Source: Polytrichum commune
Lineage: Eukaryota > Streptophyta > Polytrichopsida > Polytrichales > Polytrichaceae
Direction: 5' to 3'
Assembly: GCA_950295325.1 (NCBI GenBank)
Contig: OX485803.1
Location: 19,654,001-19,718,000, forward strand
Length of the DNA stretch: 64,000 bases
A program made the position numbers and the translations under genes. Of the stretch, positions 21,681 through 33,129 are shown one piece after another. Below the pieces are notes generated by a model. It did no database searches. It worked only from the letters and a program-made list of their open reading frames with translations, and had not been told where the DNA came from. Positions within the stretch are counted from its first letter, which is position 1; each line of letters begins with the position of its first letter.

Positions 21681-24090
21681 GTTATTTAAAAACTACCATG
21701 ATAGCGTTCATTTAATTAGTAATTGAAATCATTTAAAAAACTATTCTCCTCAAATTTGGCCTCAAATCACTATTTCTAAGAGAGATAATTTAGGACTCAA
21801 TTTTTGAGCATCCAACCATACGGATATGATATTGGCCTTTATATGAGCTATAAATAAATAAATAAATAAATAAATATATATATATATCAACTGCCCATGT
21901 GGCAATGTGAATGAGAAACTAGTACGTATGTGAAGGTATAATGGGCGGGATAGATGATTGAGAACAAACTTTGACCCTACATATATCATCAAATGGATGA
22001 TAGGATGCGACCCAATTGGCATGAAACTTTTTGCATAAGATTTCTAACTAAAATTTGAACCTTCGAGGCTTGAAACTTATATGTTTGCATCATATATGAT
22101 TTTTCGAGAGCCCTTGCAATGTGTAGCACTATGTTTTTACATCCAATCTTACAAAATGTTTTCTAACTAACTTCAAAAATTCCAATTACCAATCCCAACC
22201 GTAGATTACTCAAACATAAAATGAACTATATTTTCACAAATTTTCATATCTGACACATTTCCTAATGTATCATGAGGTTCAGTCAAACACCAATGGAATT
22301 TGGGACATTGAATGACTTTGAAAATTTCCACAAAGTTGAAATTTAGTCCAAATCCAATGAAATTGAAACGCTGGATGAAAAATAAAATTCATTCATTTTA
22401 TATCAAAAAATCACCTCCATCTAAAAACGGAAAAGGTCTATTTAAAACAAAACCATCAAAATTAGGTCATTTTGAGTCTCTCAAGGACTTAGGGGTTAAG
22501 CAATGGAGCCTCTAAGATATAAGGCACTAAGTCAATTGGATGAATTAAAGGAAGCTCATGCTCACGCTTTAAAGTCAAGCGTAATTTATTGCATTGTATG
22601 TCAAGCGAACTACACTTTGGTCAGTGTCACACACACAAATGAACTTTTGAACAAACCATATTTATGTAGTATGTGATTATTCTTATTTTTATTCGCATGT
22701 GTAAATAAATGAAATCCATCGAGCCTTCACACACTTCAACATTTCAACTACCGTAGTTTTGAGGGACTCAAGTGTTGTTGCCCTCCAAGTTGGCCTTCAG
22801 AACCTGGTTTACTTGCTTCATGAGATAGTGAAGTTTATTTCCCCTTATAAGGTAGACAACCTTATTCGGTTAGATTTTCTTAGTAGGACACCTATATTTG
22901 AGTGGTGTTTGTTTAGTGAGGATATCAAAGAGATTGGACTACATGCTCAAAATGTGATAAGGTAGAGACACCTATTCATGACAATATAAGGGAATTGGTA
23001 ACTGGGGAATGCAAAGAGCATGGAATGAAATCATGAATGTGTTAGCAAATCCAAAAGGAAGTGTTGGGCGTTGGAATCTGAATTTTTGCATGCTCGAGCA
23101 ATTTTACACACATTTCTGAAGCAAGGGTGTTGTAGACACTTATTCTTAAGCCATAGACTTATCCAAAACAAACAAATGAACAACTGTGAAGCAACATAAA
23201 TGATGGCGAGAAAAGTTAATGTATGTTATCAAAAATTGGGAGTTCCATCTAGTGACACCTCCCAAATGTCAAAAATTGCCATCCTCCATCCCTAAAACCA
23301 CCCATGTGAAGTTCCGGGCAACTTCACATTCACTGTCAACCACTTTGTGGTGATGTTATAGGGGTCAGAATTAGGTCGTTGTCATGATAAGGTGTCTCTA
23401 CCTTAACCATTCCAAGTTACTAGATAATCATCATAATTGAAGCGATCTATACGATTATTTTATGAATGTGAGACTCTTCACTTTGATATTGTATAAAATA
23501 TATATTTTTATTGGACCTCAAAATTTGAGCCCTTTAATAGATCCTAAACCGTTTTTTTACATCCTTTCGTCAAGAAATATATTCATTTATCTTTATTGCA
23601 TTTGTGAGCCCAAAAATACACTCACATTGGTGCATTGCGTTAAAATGGTTCAATTATTGGCTAATAAGTGTGCACGGAGTTAAACTAGGTTGAGGGATGA
23701 GGAGGAATCAAATGAAATGCATGATAATGTGTCTTGACCCAAAAGACAAGAGAGAAGAGACAAAAGGGAATAACCCCTAAACCTAAATAAGATTGGAATT
23801 TCTTCCGGGCTGCTCGAGAGGCAACAAGGCAGCGGAAAACTCTATGGGGGGAAGCACATCAATTTTTCTATATTGTCCCAACTCTGCAGCTTTTATGTTG
23901 CGACCAGATCCCATGCTGCAGTAGAGTGTCCCAAATGGTGGTGAAAGAGATTTGCTGGTGGGCTGTTGTGAGTTGTTTCGCAGTTTTTGTGGTTCATACA
24001 TTACACCTTCCATTTGTTGTTAAATGGTATTGCAGATGGTGTTAGTTGATGCTACAGTCTAAGATGCTTTAATGGTGGTGTGTCCTTCAG

Positions 24091-24764
24091 AGAAATCTTG
24101 GAGTCGACAAGGTGCTGATAGTAGACTGGGATGTGCATTATGGAAACGACACACAAAAGATTTTCTGGTAGGATTCCCATGTGCTCTACATCTCTCTTCA
24201 CAGGTGTGCCATCGAAGCTTGATATTTATATTATTGATCCCTTCAGGTAAAAGGCATGTGTGTACTATGCATCGATATACTGGAGAGTTGGAACCTTATT
24301 CTGACGCTAGAGTTTGGAAATTCATTAGTGGAGACAAGAGCCTTCGTCTTATGGAGAGCTATTAAAGATAATGTGCTCTCCTAAGTGTACATGCCTGTTC
24401 CTTTTGGCCTAACACATAAGTTCAGGATCCATGTGATTTTTTCCTGATTATGTCTGCCTCAGTGTCTATCTTTTGAGCTTAAGTGAGGCACGGAAATTTT
24501 CTCTCGAGCATCTGTTGATGTTTAAAGTGGGTTGTGTTTGGTTTGCGCACAGATATGACGATGGAGAGTTTTTCCCAAAAGGAAATGAGGGTAATTTTGA
24601 CCAAGTTGGGAGTGGCAAGGGGTTAGGTTATAACATAAACATCCCGTTGCCACATGGGGGATTTGGAGATACTGACTTTTTAGCATTTTTGGAGCACATA
24701 GTGATGCCAGTCGCTCGTGTATTCAATCATGGCATGATCTTCATATCTGCCGGATTCGATTCAG
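24091..24764 (+). pseudogene. class II histone deacetylase gene fragment
   Basis: Two exon-like pieces are recognisable. 24091-24167 reads [20 protein letters not shown] then KIFW, the deacetylase block with the zinc-binding DxH; the second His of the usual VHHGN is Tyr here. 24553-24764 reads YDDGEFFPKGNEGNF through GLGYNINIPL to FISAGFDSG, including the other zinc-binding Asp. The closest fit from memory is plant class II enzymes (HDA5/HDA15 type). The upstream RPPGHHA block, the exon with SVHR and all downstream exons are missing, so this cannot be an active enzyme. It lies between the MULE finger gene and the second finger copy, so it is either a captured fragment inside the large element or a host gene cut by insertion. 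Confidence 0.75.
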
Positions 24765-24769
24765 GTGAA

Positions 24770-25103
24770 TCTCAAATACCAAGACCCTTGCATTTGCGAA
24801 TAATGGACGTATCATGATGTGTCTATTAAGACATTTTTTAGTATGTATAATATGTTGTGTACTTACAAAGTGCACTCTTGGAGGATACTTGTCACGGACT
24901 GCTCCAACTCTTTGTTCCGTTTCATTAAAATTATTGTTGTGTTTTTTCTTATGTATAAGTTGACAGGGCATGTAGATTGTCCACTCCTAGGAGTCACTGG
25001 ATCTTAACACTGTTATCACTATATTCGTTAATTTGAAACTTTCTCTTGTCTCAAATTAAGTTATGGACCACAACAACACAATCTAATGTTATAGTCGTCC
25101 TAC
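24770..25103. other. AT-rich spacer between HDAC fragment and second finger copy
   Basis: No gene, repeat or clear transposon end is visible. The GC-rich second copy starts just to the right. Confidence 0.4.
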
Positions 25104-26067
25104 CTAAGCCATCTTGATATGAGTTTTTAATTGGGTTCGCCTTCGACTAGAGCTTGGACTCATTCCCGCTGCTACGTGTGGTACCTGCTCAGCATACCTG
25201 ACCCGAAGTGCCCTGGTACTACCTCCTTCCTGTCTTGCTGATCCACTCGACTTCGTCTGCATTGGAGTGCATTTAGGTCTGTTCATAGCAATTGGCGGAG
25301 GTCGCTCTTCTACCGAATTCAACGCCGCCTCTACCCGAGGAGCTCAGGGCCGTTGTCCTTCCTCACGTGGAAATGTGAGACCACACTGGGCTAATACTTC
25401 TACCACAGCCTTTGTGTCGGATGGCTTAAAGGTGGGATACATTTTCAAAACCCCACCTTGCCCGTTGGTTAACCGCTTCCACACATCGCACTGGTCCTTG
25501 TGTCGGTGATAAGACAGTGCGTTCTTGTCCAAAAAATCCATATGACAGTACCAGCGCCGTTTATCCTTCCCTTGCACGTGATAGAAATGGTAGCGACATC
25601 AGTAGTGTGCTTCTACGATCAAATCCTTGTATTCATCTTCAGTGTACAGGCAGACCAGTGGGACACGTCCTTGGGTCAATGTAAATCGGTAGACATTCTG
25701 ACCTTTCGCTGTAGTGCCTTCGATCAACCCCACTGGCCCGTTTTGTACGAGATTCCACCACACATCGAATCCGAGCTCCTCTATAAGTCGATGGTCCTCG
25801 TTCACATTGACGATACCTGCAGAACTGTCCCTATCGAAAATCCCCCCCGTGATCCCGAGCCCGTAGCCAACCACCCCCGAATTGCAATTCTGATGCCGTA
25901 TCTCGGTGCAGCCATTTTCCCTTGAATCCAATCCTTGCTTCTGCACTACCCTCGGCATCCCGGCTGCACCTTTGCGGGAGTGCGACGTCCTGAACCTGTA
26001 ATGTGGCTTCGGGAGGTCTGGTTGATTGCTTGGGAGGGGTGACGTACTCCTCGAACGTGTTGTACAC
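25104..26067 (-). pseudogene. second, truncated copy of the MULE C2HC-finger gene
   Basis: The frame from 25958 carries VNEDHRLIEELGFDVW, then GRVPLVCLYTEDEYKDLIVE, and after a TGA continues in frame with CRYH, CHMDFLDKNALSYHRHKDQC and KMYPTFKP. These match in order the copy at 18.1-19.9 kb but at clearly lower than complete identity, so it is a related paralogue rather than a recent duplicate. The first Cys of the finger is replaced by Arg. Upstream, a different frame (25831-26067) opens the gene. The linker, middle and protease parts are absent. Two motif copies lie here (25711-25717, 7 of 8; 25942-25949, exact). Confidence 0.7.
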
Positions 26068-26429
26068 TGGTCTAAACCCTAGTACACCCTAACTATTCAA
26101 AACAGTCCAACGCTCTATTTGGATTACCATAAGATGACCCCTGAACTTGGGAAACATGGTGCCAACTCCACCCTAAACCCTTCACAGCCTATGTTACGGA
26201 GTTCTATAGAACTACCTAAACCTTCACGATAGAACGTAGACAGTTTTGCGACATTAAAAATAACAACCCTAAACCTCACCCTTGTGTATCTGGTACTACA
26301 CGTATAATGTTCGTGTCCGACTTTACGCTCCGATGTTAGTCTTACATCCCACAGCCTTCTCTCCTGACCCTAAACCCTAAACCTCGACCTACTTACATGC
26401 TCCATCTATGTTGTACAGTTCACCCCAAA

Positions 26430-26559
26430 CGCTTGCCCACAACACTAAACCACGGCTCATCTTCCCATTCAACGATACACTACACACACCCGAACGCTTG
26501 CCCACAACACTAAACCACGGCTCATCTCCCCATTCAACGATACACTACACACAGCCGAA
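26430..26559. repeat. 65-bp tandem duplication
   Basis: Two adjacent 65-bp units starting CGCTTGCCCACAACACTAAA differ at only a few positions. They sit in the presumed upstream region of the truncated finger gene. Confidence 0.88.
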
Positions 26560-26689
26560 CTCTAACCACAAACTAGGGCAACACAACGCAACACACGAAG
26601 AAAGGTGCACTTCGGACCGGGGCACAACTCTAACTGCAAGACAAGAAAAGACGACAGGGTGAAAAGATGACACTACTAAGCTCACGGAC

Positions 26690-26940
26690 TACTGCACTGG
26701 GCCGGTTGACCCGGACCGGGTGGACCGGGCCGGGTCCGGAGGCCTTATCGCGGGCAGGGACGTGGCAATGGGACGGGTGGGCCGCCGCGCGGGGGTCGGG
26801 GGGTTTTTGGGACCCGTTCCGCCCTCCAAACCCATCCTTTCGCGGGCAGAGGAAGATTACCCGCGGGCGCTCTATTTCGGGGTTGGAGGGGGGGTCTGTA
26901 ATGAAACGCGTGCAATTGTGGTAATCTTTGCCATGTTCAC
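26690..26940. repeat. GC-rich probable right end of the MULE region
   Basis: A GC-rich tract with nested CCGGACCGGG / GGGCCGGGTCCGG palindromic words is followed by GGAGGGGGGG, AACGCGTGCAATTG and ATCTTTGCCATGTT. The complement of the last part resembles the left edge at 9,772-9,890, suggesting degraded terminal inverted repeats. The GC-rich block mirrors one near 9,900-10,000 (GGACCCGGTCCGTGG). Confidence 0.4.
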
Positions 26941-27829
26941 GTAGGTTTTACAATTCTTTCATAACAAAAATCAGAGTACATCGGCAATATACATACACTT
27001 TTGAAATGTAAGTTGGCAATATAAAGAGGTCACTAAATCTTCTGCAAAGCTAACTTTTCTCATGCAAGGCTTCAGCTGTTGTGGTCATGGAAGAATCACC
27101 TCCAAGCTAATTTACTCTAATACAAGGTCTCCATTATAGCAAACATGGAATAAACATCTCCACGTGATACTTGACTCTGAAAGGGCAAACTTCGAATCTC
27201 CAAACACCCAGGCAGCAAACGAATTCAGAAACTCTGTATAAACTAAGTAGATTTCTACAACCGTGCACATGCAAGAAAGCTATCCATCTGATGGGAACAT
27301 CTCAAAACAGCACCATGAGCAGCCAAATTCCAATCTTCAAACAAGGGGCAGACTCAAAGCCAGCCAGATTGAAATAAATAAATCAATCAATCAAAGCCTT
27401 GAGCTAGCCAACAAAATATACCTCAAAACTAGCTAGCAAAGTTGATATGATCGTGGACTCTGGAGGTGCTAGTCTATGTAGATTTAGCATTTGTGGAGAA
27501 TGAATAGGACCAGGATACACAACAAACAAGAAAAAGCTACACGCAAAGAAGGAACTGCCTAGCAGTTTGACTGCCTCCTCTTATCCGCATGTCGCTCATC
27601 ATAGACCTTGTCAACTGGGAAATTCTCAAGCTGATAGAAAGTTTGGCTATAGATGACCACTTCTTAGTTCCTGTTGATTCAAGACAAACTACAATAGATG
27701 GCCACAAAACTGATTTTCCAGTGAGTTGAGATTCAGCTGAATCAATGATGTGAGCTTGCTCCATATACATTACTTTTATGTAGGATACTGATGCAGCCCT
27801 TTCAAATAAGTGATTCTTGCAATATGCAG
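26941..27829. other. intergenic spacer
   Basis: AT-rich, no gene recognised. The short open frames here lack family features. Part may belong to the distal 3' region of the STK11IP-like gene. Confidence 0.4.
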
Positions 27830-28211
27830 AACTACACTAAACATGATATTTAGTGTTACCAATTCTAATTGTCTTGCTCAATACTAATTGTAAACTGCGG
27901 TATAGTGTCACCAACACTAAATGTTAACCCAACAGTATTTGCCATTCCTTGTAAATTTTTTTGGGATCATAGACTTATAGTGATGCAAGTACTGTCACTC
28001 ACCAAGCGCTTTTTCATCCAAATTTCAATCATCCATGACAATATTTCACCACTAAGATGCTGACAAGAGAAGGTAGGGTTTTGGCCAATGCATGAACTCC
28101 TCCATCATCCATGATAGTATTTGTTCACTTATTCAAAAGAAGTGTTATCCGAAAAGTTACCATAGTGACATTAAATACCATATGACACTAAATAACATAT
28201 TTAGTGTAGCT
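27830..28211. mobile_element. small CACTA-type MITE
   Basis: The left end (CTACACTAAACATGATATTT then AGTGT) and the complement of the right end (CTACACTAAATATGTTATTT then AGTGT) match over about 25 bases. Internal subterminal copies of ACACTAAAT occur. The outermost CA bases have decayed and no clear target duplication is left. It lies 145 bp beyond the STK11IP-like stop codon, probably in or near its 3' untranslated region. A relative is at 51,676. Confidence 0.7.
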
Positions 28212-28354
28212 AGGCAGGTTCACTCTAACAACCAATTTATGACGACAGGCAAGCCCAATGCACATGAAATATTCTGAAGATGACTTCATTCATCAAATGA
28301 TCTTCACACTATACACATTTTCAATTCTGATCTACAATTACACTACCCTAGAAA

Positions 28355-31300
28355 TTAGACCGAGGTCCTTTGTGAGCTCTTTACTTGACCAAGGTCATTA
28401 GCCATTTTTACAGTCTTGGCAAGTGAGGAAGAGGCACGTCTCACCATCCTGGCAAGGGAGGATGCAGATCGTTTAACAGGAGAGGATGGCTCATTGCTCC
28501 TCCGTGGTGATGAAAGGGTCCTTGCAAGGGACAGTGGAGGTGCCGCTAGCTGAGGTGCAATCTCTGTCTGGTAACTGCCACTGTGCAACAAAGGGCTTCT
28601 GAGCCCACTTGCATCATCTGCATTCTTTTCTGGGCCCAGAATCACAATACGACGCAATGGTTTATGCTTTCGCTTAGAGCCACCACCGCCAGCATTAGCC
28701 ACAACATCATCATTATTCTGAGGAGAATGGGTAGCTGCAGGAGATTTTTCAGGCATACTAACCTTCTCCCCATCCAGCTTTGTCTGGTTCTTAGCTTCAT
28801 TGCTCTCTGGATCTGGCTGGATTCCATCGGAGTGCATCGTTGAACTTGGTCCAGCCTCTCCAACATCAAGCTCAGCAATCCGGTGGTCTAATGAAACATC
28901 ACTATCATCACCAGTCTCAATAGAATCATTTCGAGGATCAATCCTCTTATCCACTACCAATGAGGAGCTATCAGAGCTGCTCCCAGTGTCATCAGACCCT
29001 GGAACATTACTAGGGTCACTCACAGAGTCACTCTCACTGTCGCTTGATGTGGCTGACAAATCCAGTGGAAGTCGTAGCATTTCATTTACTAAACTTTGGC
29101 GTCTGTGAAGGAGAGCACTATCGTAGTGTGGAGGTGAGGCTGGCAGACCGTCTAATCCATCCTCTCTTCCCTGCCATGAGCTCACGCTACCCTCCTCATT
29201 GTCAAGTTGATCATTCTCAATATCAGCCCTCGTCACAGACTCCAGCACATGAACAGCCTCTTGTAGGTTTGGAGGAACAGCTACATCCTCTAACCTCCTT
29301 CTAGCCTCCTCCTTGCCCCGTTTCCTCCTTTTCATCCAGCTCAACTGTCTGCTATTTTGCTTAGAAGGTGAACTTTCATTGCCATTATTCACAGCTGACA
29401 CCCTACCGTTGGGGCTGGTGCCATCACTCTCCCAGAATCCAACAAGGTCATTCAGCCAGGTGCTCGAACCTTCTCTCTTCATGTCTTCGATTTGTTGTAT
29501 GAGCTGAGCTACCTCTGGATCTACCTGCTCTTTGACTTCAGAAACACCAGTAAGTGCTGATTCGCTATCCCCAACTGGAGCTTGCAAATCCTGCTGCACA
29601 CCATCAGCTGCTCCTGCTAATATATCACCACCTGTGTCATCGATTGACGCTAATCGAGTGTTCTTTTTCTGCAAATCACAGATTCTGCAATCAATCACAA
29701 AGCCTACTGTCTAGTGTGACGACACAGACTCACATGACTATCTAGCAAATAAGTAAGAGACAGACCTCAGTGAAAAAAAGATATGGGTAACTATAAATGT
29801 AAAGATGTGCATATCTCTAAAGCTGGCTTGGACACCACATCCTTGAATTGTTCACTTACCCTAGGTCCTATTCGCTGTTGAATCGGTAGCGCCTCTGATG
29901 GCTGTCCAGGATCATATGGGGGTGTGTCTAAGCTTTTGGCAGGCACATAGACACCATAACTAGCCCGCCGCTTGACACGCCCAGAAATTATTCTACCCAT
30001 TACCCATCTTTCCAGCTTTGTCATTGATTTTCCATCCAGCTCCAGCTGCCAAAATTGAAAAGCTAAATATTAGGGTACTGTTAGAAAATCCTCTCTGCAG
30101 GGCGGATAACCTGTCCACACTGGGAAGAACATGACTTGTAAGAAAGCATGCTTCGCTACATTTTGATATATATTCCAACTTAAATGCATCCAATTTCTCC
30201 AAAGACAAGTATATATATAATGTGAACATGACCATCTTTCTTCAACTCCCACCGCAGCCAATCTAAACCTTGAATTATCTAGTGATATACCACGACCTCC
30301 TTTAATGCAGTGCAAGAGTAGAGATGATCTGAACAAATGCCTACCTTGGTTGGATCATGGAAAAAGCTGAGGACCTCTTCTCTGTAATACGAGCTGACAG
30401 TAATTGGATTTCCATTCAACCAAAGAAACTGGAGTGCAGGCAAACAACCAAGTGCTTCGACCTCATGGAAGTTGGAAATAATATTGTGAGAAAGGTCAAG
30501 TGCCTCCAGAAAGTACAGCTTTTCTATGCCTCTTGTTGAGACTAATGCATTGTTTCTCAGGACCAGTTTTGTGATATTTCCAAGTACCTAGCATTTCCAA
30601 CATAAAACAAGCTTCAGAAAGTAGTGAACTGCAATGATGATGAAGTTCCAGACAATCATAACACCATATATGAGCTTGTGATGAGCTTGTGCTACCCATT
30701 GCTATCATACGCAGATACTTCAAGAGAATTATCCGAGATAGAAGGCCTGCTTAAAGGTGGTAGATGCATGACATGGCAGAGGGCAATCAATCCTTCCCAC
30801 CAAATCCCACAATGGAGCAACTGGAATTACAAGGAACATGGATCCCACCGCACCTGGTTTAATGAAGCAACAGATGTGATGTGGTTGAAGCCGAGGTCCA
30901 GAAACTTGAGGCGGGTGCACTTTTGCAGATTGGCTACTTTTGCTAAATTGTTTCTACTAAGGTCCAAAGCGTCCACAAAAGGGAGAAGCTGCAACGACTC
31001 ATCCATAAGAACTAATCCATTGCAAGGACATGCTACAGCTGCCAGCTTACTCCACACCTGTGCATCCTGTATCTCCACAGTTTGTTCTGCAAATATATGC
31101 CTCAACGCATTCTGCATCCGACAACGCCTTTAGCATTCAGTCCTTCCTCCGAAACTAGAGTAGGTGTTCAGAATCTTGATAGCCATGCTGACTGTGATCA
31201 CAATAATCCAAAACAGAAAGCTAAAATACTCAAAATCTGTCTGGTTGCCTCAAAATCTGCAAAAGTTTTGAAACCTACTTGTAGTGAGACTGACTATTTT

Positions 31301-33041
31301 GCACATTCCAGAACCATCCAAGAAAGGAGTAATATCTTGAGCAGCACTTTTTCCTCCTTTCAAGAGAATGTTCTGACATCGCAAGTGAATATGATGTCTT
31401 CTTGGTCTGGACATATTCTGAGGCCCAGGTCCTCCTCTCTTTCTATCCCCACGCATTTATCCTATTCAAACTGAGATATACAGTTGCACAACGCTCCCTT
31501 TATACAAGTCGGGCGACAATCTATGAGTCTCATCCTCTACTCAGGATTTGGATCGCGAGAGCCTGCACTTCTCCAGAGGTTGGTAAGGCGATTCGATTTT
31601 CAGAGAATTGTGGCAAGCCGCTTGCCAATTCGAAATGAACACATCATAAATGCTGCCCCAAATTGCAGTCTAAGCTCAACATGAAACCCCGATCGTCAGT
31701 CATGCCAAGTAACAAGAGGACACACGAAATTCCATTGAACCGCGTTTAATTCAGGACCGACTGCTTAGGAATTCATCAGCAGCTTCCATCAACATCAGAG
31801 GCCGTAATTGATAAAAAATAAAAAATAAAAAACCTTAAAAAACCTTAAAAAAAAGTCAATAGCACGAAACCAAACCCTGCGCTTCTCAACCGAGAAGTTT
31901 GAATAATTTTTTTACAGTGGAATTATGTCAAATGAGCTTTTCCAACACAAGCCGCAACTCCAGGAGGCCTCTGAGGGCAAAGGTGGTGAGGTCACATGCA
32001 CGAAACTCAAGCGACTAGCCAATTCGAAACGAACACATAATAATGCTGCCCTAGATTGGGGTCTAAGCTCAATATGAAACCCCCACTGATAAGAGGACAT
32101 ACGAAATTCTGCGAAATTGGCCTCGAATTCACCATCATCAGCTTAACGCATGTATTAACATCAGAGGGCCATAAATAAACCTCAAAAAAATCCAAGTGCA
32201 CAAAACCGAACCCTTCCGTTCCCAGCCGAGTTTGAATCGTTTTCTTTCAACGAAAGTATGGCAGATAAGTTTCTCTGACACAGGCCAGAACTTCAGGAGG
32301 CCCCTGGGGACCGAGGCGGAGTGGTCACATCCACGAAGCTCGAGCGACTTACCAATTCGAAATGAACACATAGTAATGCTGCCCTAGATCGCAGTCTAAG
32401 CACATACGAAATTCTATGGAATCACGCTCAATTCAGCACCGATTGCTCACCGATTGCTTGAGAATTCACCTCGAATTCATCACCAGCAGCTATAACGCGT
32501 GCATCAACATCAGAGGCCATCAATAAACCTTCAAACAAAAGCCAAGAGCACGACACCAAACCCTTCCCTTCGTAACCGAGAAGTTTAGAGATTTTCTTAC
32601 AACTGAATTATGGCAAATGAGTTTTTCCAACACAGGCCGCAACTCCAGGAGGCCTCGGGGGGCGGAGGTGGAGAGGTCACATCCACGAAGCTCAAGCGAC
32701 TTGAGGCGCATGAAGGGAAGCAAAGTGATCGGGGTAGGGTCTCTAGCGGGAGGCGGCAGCACGGCCACCACCTGCAGAGACCCTAACAAGCGCAGCACAC
32801 GTCGCAGCTTCTCCAGGGCTCGGTGGTCTCCCAAATCCGCCACATAAGCGCGCAAGTAATCCACCGGAGCACCGCTCCGCAGCTGCTCCAACTCCTGGAG
32901 CGCCTCTAGCCGCGCCTGCACATAGTGCAGACCCACGGGGTTGAGCTTCAGCACCAATCCCCCGTCCAGCAGTGACCCTGCCTGCTGCTCTATGAATCGT
33001 GCCAGCAGCTCCAGGTAGCGGTCTCCCGTCACTATTGCCAT
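28355..33041 (-). CDS. STK11IP-like leucine-rich-repeat protein
   Basis: Five exons join in phase 0: 32601-33041, 30854-31111, 30345-30587, 29860-30045 and 28355-29668, giving about 813 residues. The start MAIVTGDRYLELLARFIEQQ and the following LVLKLNPVGLHYVQARLEAL and LRAYVADLGDHRALEKLRRV match plant homologues of STK11IP (LIP1), annotated in plants as outer-arm dynein light chain 1-like. Exons 2-3 carry leucine-rich repeats (LPFVDALDLSRNNLAKVANL, LKFLDLGFNHI, ITKLVLRNNAL, LEALDLSHNII, LQFLWLNGNPI) and the LRR-capping YYREEVLSFFHD. The long last exon encodes an acidic, Ser-rich, probably disordered region and ends in a basic Ser-rich tail (SLARMVRRASSSLAKTVKMA). In animals STK11IP binds the kinase LKB1 and acts at lysosomes; the plant role is not established. 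The gene looks intact. Intron 1 holds tandem copies of the end of exon 1. Confidence 0.93.
31614..32700. repeat. tandem duplication of exon 1 end plus intron in the STK11IP-like gene
   Basis: Units begin at about 31,614, 32,011 and 32,343 with GCGACTTACCAATTCGAA-like sequence, are 330-400 bp long, and run into the real exon 1 end at about 32,695. Each carries a diverged copy of the last ~35 codons of exon 1 (for example KSLELRGCDHSASVPRGLL against KSLELRGCDLSTSAPRGLL) plus the start of the intron. The copy of the 5' splice site is GTAAGA in the real exon, has lost its GT in the middle unit and reads GTAAAA in the far unit. Confidence 0.88.
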
Positions 33042-33076
33042 TCATGCTGCCTCGCTCGCTCTCCAAGGTTTCACTA

Positions 33077-33118
33077 CCAATCAGGGTTTCATCGCCAATC
33101 AGGGTTCCGACACCAATC
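33077..33118. promoter_or_regulatory. three CCAAT boxes spaced 18 bp apart
   Basis: CCAATC occurs at 33077, 33095 and 33113, exactly 18 bp apart, within an 18-bp minisatellite (CCAATCAGGGTTTC-like units) just upstream of the STK11IP-like start codon. CCAATCA is the consensus for NF-Y; binding here is inferred. They are inverted relative to the gene. Confidence 0.5.
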
Positions 33119-33129
33119 AGGATTTCGTC

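Larger units (their letters stand above)
19972..24090. other. spacer: GC-rich upstream part, then AT-rich repeats
   Basis: 19,972-20,700 is moderately GC-rich and probably holds the promoter and leader of the minus-strand MULE gene, including a TATATATA tract near 20,641-20,648. From about 20,700 the sequence becomes AT-rich, with a duplicated segment at 21.0-21.7 kb, an (AAAT)n(AT)n tract at about 21,851-21,886 and a dispersed repeat near 22,885-22,975. No gene is recognised. Confidence 0.45.
9772..26940. mobile_element. large Mutator-like transposon region (ends uncertain)
   Basis: This region is clearly richer in GC over its coding parts than the flanks and holds a MULE transposase, a convergent C2HC-finger/Ulp1 gene and, further right, a truncated copy of the same finger gene. 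The left edge and the complement of the right edge share blocks in the same order: CTAC-GTGA, ATGGCAAA, AAGAT, CAATTG, GCGTT and a C-run followed by CGAAC/CCAAC. This is consistent with long, decayed terminal inverted repeats. I do not see a clean 9-bp target duplication. An alternative is two separate elements, one ending near 20.7 kb and a small one at about 25.0-26.9 kb, with host DNA between. Confidence 0.4.

Noticed and set aside
24245-24365. Further HDAC exon (HRYTGELEPYSDARVWKFIS)
   Set aside because: Open and coding-like, but it matches no deacetylase block I know, so it was left out of the exon list.
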